Under the pieces are notes generated by a model, which made no database searches, was not told where the DNA came from, and saw only the letters and a program-made list of their open reading frames with translations. DNA of 64,000 nucleotides, taken from positions 1,736,001-1,800,000 of the forward strand of contig NZ_AP027149.1 of assembly GCF_027925445.1 (NCBI RefSeq), written 5' to 3'. The translations under genes and the position numbers were made by a program. Shown one piece after another: positions 7,964-15,679 of this stretch (position 1 is its first letter; every line of letters starts with the position of its first letter). Origin of the DNA: Methylocystis bryophila (lineage in GTDB: Bacteria; Pseudomonadota; Alphaproteobacteria; Rhizobiales; Beijerinckiaceae).

Positions 7964-8599
7964 TCAGGCTTTGGCTTCAACTTCCTCGTCGGGTCGCTTC
8001 GCCTGAACATGATCGACGATGCCGAACTCCTTGGCCTCTTCCGCCGACATGAAATGATCGCGATCGAGCGTCTTCTCGATCAGGTCATAATCCCTGCCCG
8101 TGTGCCGAACGTAGATTTCGTTCAGGCGCCGCTTGACCTTCAAGATGTCTTCGGCGTGGCGCTGAATGTCAGAGGCCTGGCCCTGGAAGCCGCCCGAGGG
8201 CTGATGCAGCATCACGCGCGCGTTCGGCAGCGCATAGCGCAGCCCCGCCTCGCCGGCGCAGAGCAGAAGCGAGCCCATCGACGCCGCTTGGCCCACGCAG
8301 AGCGTCGAGACCTTCGGCTTGATGAACTGCATCGTGTCGTAGATCGCGAGCCCCGAGGTCACGACGCCGCCGGGCGAGTTGATGTAGAGAAAAATCTCTT
8401 TCTTCGGGTTTTCCGATTCGAGGAAGAGGAGCTGCGCCGTGATGACCGACGCCATGTGGTCCTCGACGGGACCCGTCAGAAAGATGATGCGTTCGCGCAG
8501 CAGGCGCGAGTAGATGTCGAAGCCGCGCTCGCCGCGCGACGTGTTCTCGATGACCTGCGGGATGAGGTACTGGTTGTAAGTGTCGACCGGATCACGCAT
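7964..8599 (-). CDS. clpP: ATP-dependent Clp protease proteolytic subunit ClpP
   Basis: Serine peptidase subunit that forms the double-heptamer barrel served by ClpA/ClpX unfoldases. The catalytic triad is intact: Ser107 in GQAASMGS, His132 in MLHQPSGG and Asp181 in RDHFMSAEEA. The N-terminal IPQVIENTSRGERGFDIYSR and YINSPGG (oxyanion strand) are canonical, and the 211-residue length fits. No clpX or tig is next to it, unlike the common tig-clpP-clpX order; instead it lies 13 bp before pccA on the same strand. The 271 bp upstream hold no other gene. Confidence 0.96.
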   Translation of the reverse strand: MRDPVDTYNQYLIPQVIENTSRGERGFDIYSRLLRERIIFLTGPVEDHMASVITAQLLFLESENPKKEIFLYINSPGGVVTSGLAIYDTMQFIKPKVSTLCVGQAASMGSLLLCAGEAGLRYALPNARVMLHQPSGGFQGQASDIQRHAEDILKVKRRLNEIYVRHTGRDYDLIEKTLDRDHFMSAEEAKEFGIVDHVQAKRPDEEVEAKA

Positions 8600-8870
8600 C
8601 GCTTTGAACCTCTCGTTCCTCTGGCCGCGCCGCGCCGGCCATCGCCCTCCCCGCCGTCGCGCCGTTCAGCAAGGAACGGCGCAGCCGGCGTTGTGCGACG
8701 GCCCGATGGAGCGCTGAGCCTGGCTCCCTCGCTCCGCAATGTCCGTTCCAAGAACGGGCGCCCGCCGGGGCGCATCAGGGCGGAAAAGGGCTGCGGAGGG
8801 CATAAAGTGGAGCAGAGCACTAGTCACATTTGGCTCCATCGGCAAGTCGCAAATGGGAGCGCCGCCGGCC

Positions 8871-9263
8871 TCATCGGCCCATGGGCAGGTGGGCGAAGGT
8901 CCAGAGCCGATTGATCGCGAAAGTAACGAACATGATGAGAATCGTCGTCAGGAGCTGCGCCGGCAGGTAGGGCGCGCCGAGGCGCTCGACGAAAAGGCGC
9001 ATCAAGACAAAGGTGAGGCCGAAGCCGATCAGCGCGACCAAAGCGAAGCGCCAGACGGCCTCCCGGTGCGGGCGCTCGCTCGCGAAAGTGTGGCGGCGGT
9101 TTAGCCGATAGGAGACAATCCCGCCGATGACATAACCCACGAGCGCCGCCCGCACAGGAGGGACGGCCGCAAGCTCCACGAGCGCGACAAGCGCCGAGTA
9201 ATGCGCGAGCGACGCGAAGACGCCCACGAGCGCATAGGTCGACAGCTGGCGGGGCAGGGTCAT
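8871..9263 (-). CDS. GtrA-family membrane protein
   Basis: A 130-residue, four-helix membrane protein of the GtrA/DPMS family, proposed to help flip or position polyprenyl-linked sugars for cell-surface glycosylation. Four hydrophobic segments are visible (YALVGVFASLAHYSALVALV; AALVGYVIGGIVSYRLNR; FALVALIGFGLTFVLMRLF; LLTTILIMFVTFAINRLWTF), with the family's SYRLNRRHTF and NRLWTF motifs at helix ends. I chose ATG at 9263, preceded by CGGAG about 8 nt upstream; the frame extends 23 codons further with no better start. No glycosyltransferase gene is adjacent. Confidence 0.88.
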   Translation of the reverse strand: MTLPRQLSTYALVGVFASLAHYSALVALVELAAVPPVRAALVGYVIGGIVSYRLNRRHTFASERPHREAVWRFALVALIGFGLTFVLMRLFVERLGAPYLPAQLLTTILIMFVTFAINRLWTFAHLPMGR

Positions 9264-9450
9264 GCGAAGGGCTCCGGCGCGATCAGGCAAATCTCCGCGC
9301 GCCCATTTCCGCGGAGCGTGCGAGCGGAGCATCGATGTCTTTAAGTCGCACGCGTCCGCTCGAAAAGACCCTTCCTCGACGCCATGGGTTTTGTGGCTTG
9401 TGCCGCGGTGCGATTGTGGGCAAAGTCGTGACGTTCCCGGCCAGCCGGCT

Positions 9451-9561
9451 CGAGCGCGATGCGAAAAAATGGAAACCGGTTATTCGCACAGATCGCGCTC
9501 TAAGCTTTTAGAATCGATCACGTTTTCTGCGTTCGGGCGATTCCCCCGAAACGCAGCGTGA
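9451..9561 (+). repeat. Intergenic palindromic repeat, family B, copy 1
   Basis: Starts CGAGCGCGATGCGAAAAAAT, includes GGAAACCGGTTATTCGC and ends near AACGCAGCGTGA. A second copy of the same layout is at 32079-32190. Internal inverted repeats (GCGCGATGCGAA with TTCGCACAGATCGCGC; CTGCGTTCGGGCGATT with its rough complement) predict two hairpins. It fills most of the 426-bp gap between the GtrA gene and the fusion kinase; I see no gene in the remainder. Confidence 0.8.
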
Positions 9562-9689
9562 TCTCCTGAAACCGCCACGAGGGCGGACGAGGCGTTGGCT
9601 TCGACAGCGCGCTCAAAGAGGAGTTCTTAAAGCTCTTCCGCTTGCGGGCGCTCTCGAAAGGGCGGCTGCTCCCGAGGGATAGATTTCAC

Positions 9690-11813
9690 ATGCATGATGC
9701 GGACACGTTGAACGCGGGTCTTTCCCAGGCGGCCACGAACCGCTCGTCGTCGACTCCGCCGATGGGCGAGGGTCCTGTTCGACGCGTGATGATCGCCGTC
9801 GACGGGTCGCAAACCTCTGATCGCGCGGCGCGCTGGGCGGCGCTTTTCGCCGATCTCTACGGCGCCGAGCTCCTCGTCGTGCAAGTGATCGTCCCGCAGG
9901 ATCGAAGCGCCTCGACGGCCAGCGCCGCCGATCACGCGCGCGCCGACGCCGCCCGCGCCGAGCTTCCAGCCTATGCGCGGAGCCTCGCGGGCGAGCGCGG
10001 CCGGGGGCTGGTGTTCATTGATCCGGACCCGGCGGGGGCGATCATCGCCGCCTCCAAGCAAGAGGCCGTCGACGTGCTCGTCGTCGGCAATCTGGGCATG
10101 ACGGGACGGAAAGAGTTTCTGCTCGGCAACGTCCCGAATCGAATCAGCCATAACGCCCGCTGCACCGTGATTATTGTGAACACGGCGCGGGAGGACGCCG
10201 CGCCGAAGCTCGCGCCCCGCGCGGTTGAGGAGGAGCCCCCGCAGCCCCGGCGCGCCGCGCGCGGCGCAAATATCGCTGCGATCGCCGCCAAGCACGGGCT
10301 CAGGGAGCTTTTCAACAGGCCCGACCCGGACGGAGCCACCGGCCGGCGACGGCAGGCCAAACGGCTGCGCGCCGCGCTGGAGGAGCTCGGGCCGACCTTT
10401 TCCAAGCTCGGGCAAATCCTTTCGACGCGCCCGGATCTCCTGCCGCCGGAGTTCATCTCCGAGCTCGCCTCGCTGCAGAACAAAATGCCGCCGATGAGCG
10501 AGGCCGAGGTCGTCTCGGTGATGGAGAAGGAGCTCGGCGTTCCCTGGGAGGACGTGTTCCACGCGATCGAGTCGAAGCCCCTCGCCGCCGGCACCATCGG
10601 CCAGGTGCATCGCGCGACGCTCGTCGGCGGCGAGCGAGTCGTCGTCAAAGTCCAACGGCCGTCCGCCCGCGGAGAGATCGAGCAGGACCTCGCGCTCTTC
10701 GAGGCCTTCGCGACGGAAGCCGGAGGTCGCCGGCGCCTGCAGAAAGTCATGGACGTCAAGAGCGTGTTTCAGCAGCTCTCGCAATCGCTGCAGCGCGAGC
10801 TCGATTTTTCGCAGGAGGCGGCCAATCTCGAACGCATGGCCGAGGTCGTCGCCTCTTATGACCGTCTCGCCGTTCCCGCCGTCTACAAGAGGCTTTCGAC
10901 GCCGCGGCTTCTGGTCATGGAGGAAGTGCAGGGCGAGCCGGTCGCCCATGCGCCGGAGGGCTCCAATCGAGCGGCCGCCGCGCGTCAGCTTCTCGAGAGC
11001 TTCTATAAGCAAATCGTCGTCGACGGATTTTTCCACGCCGATCCGCATCCGGGCAATTTGATGTGGTGGAAGGACCGCATCTATTTTCTCGACCTCGGAA
11101 TGGTGGGCGTGCTCGACGGCGACCTGCGCGAGCAGCTCATGCTGCTGCTCATGGCCTTTTGGCAGGAGGACGCGCAGTTCTTGACCGACGTCACCTTCAT
11201 GCTCTCCGGGGACTTCGACTCCTCCCGCCTCGAGCCTCAGCGCTATCAGGCGGAAATCGGCGGGCTGATGGCGAAATATCGCAAAGCCGGCCTCGCCGAG
11301 ATGCAGATCGGTCCGATCCTGCAGGAGATGACCGGGATCGCCATGAGCCATGGCGTGCCGCTGCCGGCCTCGCTTACCCTCGTCGGCAAGGCGTTCGCTC
11401 AGGTGCAGCTTGCAACGGCGCAGCTCGACCCGACGATCGACCCCTTCGACGTCGCGGGACAGTTTTTGCAGCGCGCGATGCTGAAAGCGGCGCGGGAGAA
11501 GCTGAGCACGAAGACGATGCTCTACGAAGCCCAAAAGCTCAAAGTCCGCGCCGCCCGCTTCTTCGAGACGGTCGAGAAGCTGATCGGCGCGCGGCCCGGG
11601 CAGAATCTCGAGGTGAAGTTCCTCGCCCATTCGCTCGAGGAAGGCGTGCGGCGGACGGGCCGGCAACTCACCTTCGGGATGATTGCGACCGCGAGTCTGT
11701 TTTCTGCAGGCTTCACCGCCGGCTCGCCGGAGCATTGGCCGCCGATCGCCTTCGGGCTTGTCGGCGCGGTTCTGACGCTCTTCCTGCTCGTCGATATGGC
11801 GCGCGGACGGTGA
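9690..11813 (+). CDS. Fusion protein: universal stress (UspA) domain plus ABC1/UbiB-family atypical kinase
   Basis: A 707-residue two-domain protein in one uninterrupted frame. Residues about 29-167 form a UspA domain (RRVMIAVDGSQTSDRAARWA; nucleotide loop GNLGMTGRKEFLLGN, a G-2X-G-9X-G pattern ending GN instead of G-S/T). Residues about 230-660 form a UbiB/AarF/ABC1 kinase: KLGQ signature in FSKLGQILSTRPDLLP, Ala-rich loop AAGTIGQVHRA, VVVKVQRP lysine, HADPHPGN catalytic loop (449-456) and FLDLG metal-binding motif. Two C-terminal hydrophobic helices anchor it to the membrane. UbiB kinases support ubiquinone synthesis or export; UspA domains often bind ATP. I chose ATG 9690, with GAGGGA upstream, over a TTG at 9642. 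It is a single-gene unit flanked by repeats. Confidence 0.88.
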   Translation: MHDADTLNAGLSQAATNRSSSTPPMGEGPVRRVMIAVDGSQTSDRAARWAALFADLYGAELLVVQVIVPQDRSASTASAADHARADAARAELPAYARSLAGERGRGLVFIDPDPAGAIIAASKQEAVDVLVVGNLGMTGRKEFLLGNVPNRISHNARCTVIIVNTAREDAAPKLAPRAVEEEPPQPRRAARGANIAAIAAKHGLRELFNRPDPDGATGRRRQAKRLRAALEELGPTFSKLGQILSTRPDLLPPEFISELASLQNKMPPMSEAEVVSVMEKELGVPWEDVFHAIESKPLAAGTIGQVHRATLVGGERVVVKVQRPSARGEIEQDLALFEAFATEAGGRRRLQKVMDVKSVFQQLSQSLQRELDFSQEAANLERMAEVVASYDRLAVPAVYKRLSTPRLLVMEEVQGEPVAHAPEGSNRAAAARQLLESFYKQIVVDGFFHADPHPGNLMWWKDRIYFLDLGMVGVLDGDLREQLMLLLMAFWQEDAQFLTDVTFMLSGDFDSSRLEPQRYQAEIGGLMAKYRKAGLAEMQIGPILQEMTGIAMSHGVPLPASLTLVGKAFAQVQLATAQLDPTIDPFDVAGQFLQRAMLKAAREKLSTKTMLYEAQKLKVRAARFFETVEKLIGARPGQNLEVKFLAHSLEEGVRRTGRQLTFGMIATASLFSAGFTAGSPEHWPPIAFGLVGAVLTLFLLVDMARGR

Positions 11814-11844
11814 GTCTGAGGGCATTGAGCACGACCCCAGGCCA

Positions 11845-11876
11845 CGTCATGGCCGGCCTTGTGCCGGCCATCCACG
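11845..11876. repeat. Short palindromic repeat, family C, left member
   Basis: CGTCATGGCCGGCCTTGTGC followed by CGGCCATCCACG: an internal GGCCGG/CCGGCC hairpin. It is the inverse partner of the element at 11940-11971; together they form a REP-pair unit after the fusion kinase gene. Confidence 0.75.
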
Positions 11877-11939
11877 CCACGCCGCCGCGCAGACATTCAG
11901 GCCCGCCTATTTCTTTGAGCGCCCGTTGAGGCGTCAGCG

Positions 11940-11971
11940 CGTGGATGCCCGCGACAAGCGCGGGCATGACG
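11940..11971. repeat. Short palindromic repeat, family C, right member
   Basis: CGTGGATGCCCGCGACAAGC followed by GCGGGCATGACG: internal GCCCGC/GCGGGC hairpin, with ends (CGTGGATG, CATGACG) that mirror the left member 64 bp away. Typical REP doublet; it could act as a transcription or mRNA-stability element after the kinase gene. Confidence 0.75.
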
Positions 11972-12125
11972 GGGCGAGAATTTCCCGGGCTCGGCAAATG
12001 CCTCCTCACCCGCCTCGTAGCGCCAACCGCTCCAACGCCCAGGCCGGAAGCTGCATAACGACGCCGACGAGCGCGCGTTCAACTTTATAGAGCAAGGCGC
12101 GCAGGCGGCGGGGCATGTGTTCTCC

Positions 12126-12310
12126 ATGAGTAAACTGCGTAATGAGCGCGCGCCGCCTCTACCTGCGCCCCAGCGACGGGAAGCAAGGGCTGCCGCGCGC
12201 TTTGCGGAAACCCCACAATATCACCTCGAGCACGTCCAAGCCTCGCCTTTGCCGTAGGAGCGGTCGGCGCTTCCCCTGTCATCTACTTGATATTCGATTA
12301 TTTTCAGTAA
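12126..12310 (+). other. Possible decayed small gene between the REP pair and the integrase
   Basis: The 594 bp from 11814 to 12407 contain no convincing intact gene besides the REP pair. A 43-codon opening begins at ATG 12126 (MSKLRNERAPPLPAPQ) and stops at 12255-12257. The next frame from about 12242 continues with a hydrophobic end (LAFAVGAVGASPVIYLIFDY) to a TAA. Joining the two frames would give a plausible small membrane protein, so this may be a frameshifted remnant. No clear ribosome binding site; weak evidence. Confidence 0.25.
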
Positions 12311-12407
12311 GGTATAGCTGCCGTCGAAACCTGCGAAGGCGTCGTGCATGTGCAGCAACACAACGGAATATTACGCAAAGTGTGATGAAACTGCTGCGAG
12401 CTGACGC

Positions 12408-13364
12408 TCAAATCAGCACGCGCTCCACCTCGTCGAGGGTCACTTCCTCCGCTCTTCGATCATAGAGCTGCGTTGTGCGCGTCGAGGCATGGTTCGCCAT
12501 CTGCGCGGCGCGCTCAAGCGTGCCGCCGTTCTTCAGATAGGCGGTGACGCCCGTGGCGCGAAAGGTGTGATTGCTGACGCGCGTGGTGATTCCGGCGGCT
12601 TTGGCGCGCCGCTGTATCATCGCATAGGCGTTGGCTTGGGGCAGGGGATTGCCGGTAAGCTGGCCGGTCGCGCGGCTGTACGTCTGAAATAGCAACGCCT
12701 TCGGCCCATTCGCCAGCCCCGCGCCGTAGATATATTCGTGAAGGTAGGCCTCTAAATTATGATGGCAGGGCATGGCGTGTTGCTTGCCGCCCTTCTCGTG
12801 CAAGCGCACCCATAGCCGCCGGTTCTGCGCATACACGTCATCAACGCGCATGCCGATCGCCGCCCCGATGCGCGCAAAGGAATAGACCATGAGGCCGATC
12901 AGCGCGCGGTCGCGCAGGCCGATGATGGTCGTCGCATCAATCGCGTCGATGAGCTGCCGAGCCTCCTGCGGGTCGAGCACGGGCGTCTTGCCGCGCCGCA
13001 CGATGTGACGCGGCCCGCGCACGGCGCTCGCGGGATTGGTGGGCATGATTTGGCCAACGACAAGCCAATCGAACAAGTGGCGCAGCGCCGCGAGGCGCAG
13101 TTTGGCGGTCGGCGCGGAGCGCGCCTTGGCGAGCTGCTCGATATAGGCGGCGACATGCACGCTCTCGACCGCCGTGATGTTTGTGACGCCGCGCGCCTCC
13201 AGCCAATCGAAGAATTCGACGGCGGCGCGCGCATAGGCGCGGCGCGTGTTCGGGTTGCGGATGTTGGCGGTGAAGAATTCAAAGAAGCGATAGGAGGCGC
13301 GCTCGCCGACGGCGGCGATGAGGGCAGGGGCGCGGTCGCCGATTATGAGGACGAGCTGATTCAT
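12408..13364 (-). CDS. Tyrosine recombinase (phage integrase/XerC-D family)
   Basis: A 318-residue site-specific recombinase. The N-terminal SAM-like core-binding domain (about 25-105, NPNTRRAYARAAVEFFDWL) is followed by a catalytic domain with every active-site residue: Arg165 (FARIGAAIGM), Lys194 (GGKQH), His266 and Arg269 (NHTFRATG), His292 (ANHASTRTT) and nucleophile Tyr301 (LYDRR). So the enzyme looks functional. Its ATG overlaps the stop of the upstream membrane-protein gene (ATGA at 13361-13364), which suggests coupled translation. It sits at the left end of an accessory island; no tRNA gene is at that end and I could not find flanking direct repeats, so the attachment site is unknown. 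It may move the island or be a remnant of whatever brought it. Confidence 0.9.
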   Translation of the reverse strand: MNQLVLIIGDRAPALIAAVGERASYRFFEFFTANIRNPNTRRAYARAAVEFFDWLEARGVTNITAVESVHVAAYIEQLAKARSAPTAKLRLAALRHLFDWLVVGQIMPTNPASAVRGPRHIVRRGKTPVLDPQEARQLIDAIDATTIIGLRDRALIGLMVYSFARIGAAIGMRVDDVYAQNRRLWVRLHEKGGKQHAMPCHHNLEAYLHEYIYGAGLANGPKALLFQTYSRATGQLTGNPLPQANAYAMIQRRAKAAGITTRVSNHTFRATGVTAYLKNGGTLERAAQMANHASTRTTQLYDRRAEEVTLDEVERVLI

Positions 13365-13849
13365 TTTGGCTTATCCGTCTTTGCCCACTCCGCCCGCATG
13401 TCTCGAAGAGTACCGATCCTCTTGTAGCCATCAACGATAATTCTGACGCCAGCGAAGAAGCCGATGAACCCAGCGTAATTTGGTTGCTGGATGCTGTAGC
13501 CCGCGACCGCAGCACCGAAGAGGATTTCACCGGGCGCATAAAGAGGATGGGCGAGGAATTCTCGAAATCCGAAAAGGACGCCCGCTAGAATTAAACCGCC
13601 AATTCCAACCAAGATATTCGCATAAGGACGATGCGTGACCGCAGCTTCGGCAATTCCTTTTACGATCGTTGGAACATCGACATGGAAGCTAGCTATCACG
13701 CCACCAAAGAACAGCAGCTGAAGGGCTACGGCAATCAACGTTGCAACCGCTCCCATTTCAGGGGTGGGCGCGGGCGGATTCCGTTTACGCTCCTCCTCCA
13801 TCTCCGCGACCACGTCTCGGAGCGATTGTCGTAAGTCCGCACCAGCCAT
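13361..13849 (-). CDS. Island membrane protein, translationally coupled to the recombinase
   Basis: A 162-residue protein with a hydrophilic charged N-terminus (about 33 residues, coiled MEEERKR) and three to four membrane helices (MGAVATLIAVALQLLFFGGV; ILVGIGGLILAGVLFG; GEILFGAAVAGYSIQQ; GFIGFFAGVRIIVDG). ATG at 13849 is preceded by GGAGAG with 4-nt spacing, and the stop overlaps the integrase ATG by four bases. I do not recognise the family. The coupling suggests a role tied to the mobile element rather than the host, but that is inference. Confidence 0.75.
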   Translation of the reverse strand: MAGADLRQSLRDVVAEMEEERKRNPPAPTPEMGAVATLIAVALQLLFFGGVIASFHVDVPTIVKGIAEAAVTHRPYANILVGIGGLILAGVLFGFREFLAHPLYAPGEILFGAAVAGYSIQQPNYAGFIGFFAGVRIIVDGYKRIGTLRDMRAEWAKTDKPK

Positions 13850-13868
13850 TTAACTCTCCGACAACATG

Positions 13869-13913
13869 TATGATAAAAGACATTATCATATATTTAGAGC
13901 CAGAGCGAAGCAA
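13869..13913 (-). promoter_or_regulatory. Predicted promoter with overlapping 8-bp dyad, upstream of the membrane protein-recombinase operon
   Basis: On the minus strand TTGCTT (13913-13908), 17-bp spacer, TATGAT (13890-13885). A perfect inverted repeat TATGATAA/TTATCATA (13869-13876 and 13883-13890, 6-bp spacer) covers the -10 box and start region, a good position for a repressor. The region is strongly AT-rich compared with the surroundings. Confidence 0.5.
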
Positions 13914-14129
13914 GAGATGACGCGGCGAGGTCTGGATCGAGGAGTTAGGCCTTGGTCTTGGCCTCTTGAACGGACGTTGGGGCACCCCACATAGGCACCG
14001 TCAACGAAATAGTCGGAGCGTGTCTGGGAGACCACCAACCGGACGACAGGTAAAAAAACTCCCAACCGCTGGCCTAGCGCGCGTGCCGCCTACACCAAGG
14101 GACCCACGCGCAGCAGACAGGAGACCACC

Positions 14130-14255
14130 ATGAAAATGGTGCTCTTTGTCGAAGCCAGCCGGCCGTGCGGTAGGGTCTATCGCGTCGGCGTCGGGTGCGA
14201 ATTGCCCCCAGCGCTGGTATCGACCCTAATCCTTGTGATCGCGCGGCTGTTCTGA
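14130..14255 (+). CDS. 41-residue hypothetical protein with its own terminator
   Basis: ATG at 14130 follows CAGGAG with 6-nt spacing, and the 41-codon frame (MKMVLFVEASRPCGRVYRVG, then a hydrophobic end around LVSTLILVIARLF) stops 6 bp before a textbook Rho-independent terminator. That RBS-ORF-terminator arrangement is the main evidence. It is the only plus-strand gene in the island, placed between the recombinase operon and the CHAT gene. The C-terminal 15 residues could form a membrane helix. Family and function are unknown; small hydrophobic peptides of this kind could be toxins, phage proteins or regulators, none of which the sequence settles. Confidence 0.6.
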   Translation: MKMVLFVEASRPCGRVYRVGVGCELPPALVSTLILVIARLF

Positions 14256-14261
14256 AGGAAA

Positions 14262-14289
14262 AGGCACTCCGGCAACGGGGTGCCTTTTT
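14262..14289 (+). terminator. Rho-independent terminator after the 41-residue gene
   Basis: Stem AGGCACTCCG (14262-14271) with CGGGGTGCCT (14276-14285), 10 pairs including one T-G wobble, GCAA tetraloop, then TTTTTC. The opposite strand also ends in TTTTCC, so it may stop the minus-strand transcript of the CHAT gene too. Confidence 0.85.
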
Positions 14290-14447
14290 CTTTGAGGAAG
14301 CGCGAGGGCCGCATTTTCGTGCCTATCTTTTGCATAGCGCAAGCCTCTGATTTTTAAGGCTCCGGCGCGCGTCCCGAAAGTCTTGAGTTCTGCACCAATG
14401 GAAAGGTTTACCACCCTGTGCCGTGATGTCCAGCACCGAAGGTTGTG

Positions 14448-15263
14448 CTATGGACGCTTGGGACGCTTGGCGCGCCCGTTTACCAAAACAACCGACTCGG
14501 CCGTTACGTTTTGTCGGGTCATCAACTCGGGCGTTTCCTCTTCCTGGATTCCTTCCAATATTATGGCTGCCTTCCCTTGATCAAATGCATCCTTCACCGA
14601 GCGCCCGAACCCTATTGCGCGATAGAAGGAGGCCGCAAAGATGATAGCGGCATCATCACCAATCGCGTGCGTCATACCGATTGCACAGTCGATCTCTGCC
14701 GTGATTGCCTCAGCCTGCGGTCGCGAAAAACACGCATTCAGGAGGACAATACGGATATTATCCTTGAGGGTGCGGAATAGACCGATTAACGCCTCCTTGC
14801 TCACGGGCTTGGCGTTGCCAAGCTTGTCGAGCAAGATAATCTCTTCCGCCGGACTGCCGTGACCGCTGAAATGCACGATGTGCGGCTTGTGCTGGTTGAG
14901 GGACTGAAGCAGGTCATCTGGACGAACCGCCCACTTGGTAATGAATTCCAAGGAGTCGCGAAATTGAGCGGCACGGATTTTTTCTTCAATCTCCCGCGCC
15001 TCTTTAGTAAGGCTCAACTCAGTTGTGCCATTCGGATTAGCAGCGAAGAACAGGATCTTGATTTTTTCCATGATTTCCTTGCCCTCTGATCGCATGTATG
15101 TTTTATATGCTTGCAAAGTCCTAAATATGTATTTTTTTGTCAGACGGCAACCATCCTCAAGACACCATTCTTCCTCGATAATAGCGACAGGAGCGTCACG
15201 ACGACTAGCCAATTGTTCGAGTAAACGATTAATCTTCTGAACATCTCTCTCTTTCGGCGGCAT
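14448..15263 (-). CDS. CHAT-domain (caspase-like) cysteine protease
   Basis: A 271-residue protein whose residues about 66-235 match the CHAT clan of caspase-like peptidases: KILFFAANPNGTTEL start, catalytic His135 in IVHFSGHG and Cys178 in LLNACFS, followed by the usual IGMTHAIGDDAAIIFAASFY block. Both catalytic residues are present. The first 64 residues are charged and helical with no recognised domain. The start is uncertain: ATG 15263 has a terminator hairpin directly upstream and no Shine-Dalgarno, whereas Met65 (15071) has AAGGA 5 nt before it and starts exactly at the CHAT fold. CHAT proteases serve as effectors in some bacterial immunity and death pathways (for example TPR-CHAT with type III-E CRISPR). 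Substrate and trigger are unknown; no CRISPR is nearby. Upstream on the same strand lies an RHH-like gene. Confidence 0.82.
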   Translation of the reverse strand: MPPKERDVQKINRLLEQLASRRDAPVAIIEEEWCLEDGCRLTKKYIFRTLQAYKTYMRSEGKEIMEKIKILFFAANPNGTTELSLTKEAREIEEKIRAAQFRDSLEFITKWAVRPDDLLQSLNQHKPHIVHFSGHGSPAEEIILLDKLGNAKPVSKEALIGLFRTLKDNIRIVLLNACFSRPQAEAITAEIDCAIGMTHAIGDDAAIIFAASFYRAIGFGRSVKDAFDQGKAAIILEGIQEEETPELMTRQNVTAESVVLVNGRAKRPKRP

Positions 15264-15265
15264 TC

Positions 15266-15299
15266 AAAAAAACCCGGCACTCTCTTTAGAGTGCCGGGT
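15266..15299 (-). terminator. Terminator or attenuator hairpin abutting the CHAT start codon
   Basis: Perfect 12-bp stem (15272-15283 with 15288-15299) with a CTTT/AAAG tetraloop, followed on the minus strand by seven T residues, then GA and the ATG at 15263. It ends the transcript of the RHH-like operon and leaves only 2 nt between the U-tract and the annotated CHAT start, so CHAT is expressed by read-through, from Met65, or from a promoter I cannot see. Confidence 0.85.
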
Positions 15300-15327
15300 A
15301 TATCACCGATATCCGTCGGAGAAAACG

Positions 15328-15660
15328 CTACGCTAAGATGGCGTCTTCCCCCTTTCGGGAAATCAAGGTTGATTCAACCTCAACCTTTTTGCGCTGAACG
15401 ACTCTCGGCTGGACGACTCTTGCTGGATGCCTTTTGCGCTGGGCACCTATAAGAGCGGGAGTCTGGATTTCCTTGTAGGTCTTTCCAGCTTCGTCGACAG
15501 CGGCGATAATCCTGCCATTTTGAGCTTCTTTCGCCGCCCACCCAAGCAACATCAGAGCATTTTCGACGACATCCTTCTTAGTCTGAAGGTCGCACATCCG
15601 CATTAGCGTCTCCACGAGTTCGTCGTGGGTCTCGCTCAAGTCCAGATGAAGGCGCGCCAT
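15328..15660 (-). CDS. Ribbon-helix-helix-like small protein, possible regulator
   Basis: A 110-residue protein. Residues 3-55 look like an RHH (MetJ/Arc) fold: a short strand LHLDLS, a helix HDELVETLMRMC, and a second helix TKKDVVENALMLLGWAAKEA, followed by RIIAAVDEAGKTYKEI, a pattern seen in antitoxin-like and autoregulatory proteins. The C-terminal third is basic (RKRHPARVVQPRVVQRKK) and unlike a standard RHH. ATG at 15660 has GGGAGA upstream. It is the second gene after a 52-residue peptide gene (19 bp apart) and is closed by a strong terminator. Repeated operator-like motifs upstream fit autoregulation. DNA binding is inferred, not shown; the sequence similarity is from memory of the family pattern. 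Confidence 0.68.
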   Translation of the reverse strand: MARLHLDLSETHDELVETLMRMCDLQTKKDVVENALMLLGWAAKEAQNGRIIAAVDEAGKTYKEIQTPALIGAQRKRHPARVVQPRVVQRKKVEVESTLISRKGEDAILA

Positions 15661-15679
15661 TGATAATCTCCCGTCTTGG

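Noticed and set aside
9627..11825. 732-codon minus-strand open frame opposite the UspA-UbiB fusion
   Set aside because: Same kind of antisense shadow; the plus strand has complete kinase and UspA motifs.
14226..14414. 62-codon minus-strand frame downstream of the CHAT gene
   Set aside because: It runs antisense through the terminator of the 41-residue gene and lacks a ribosome binding site.
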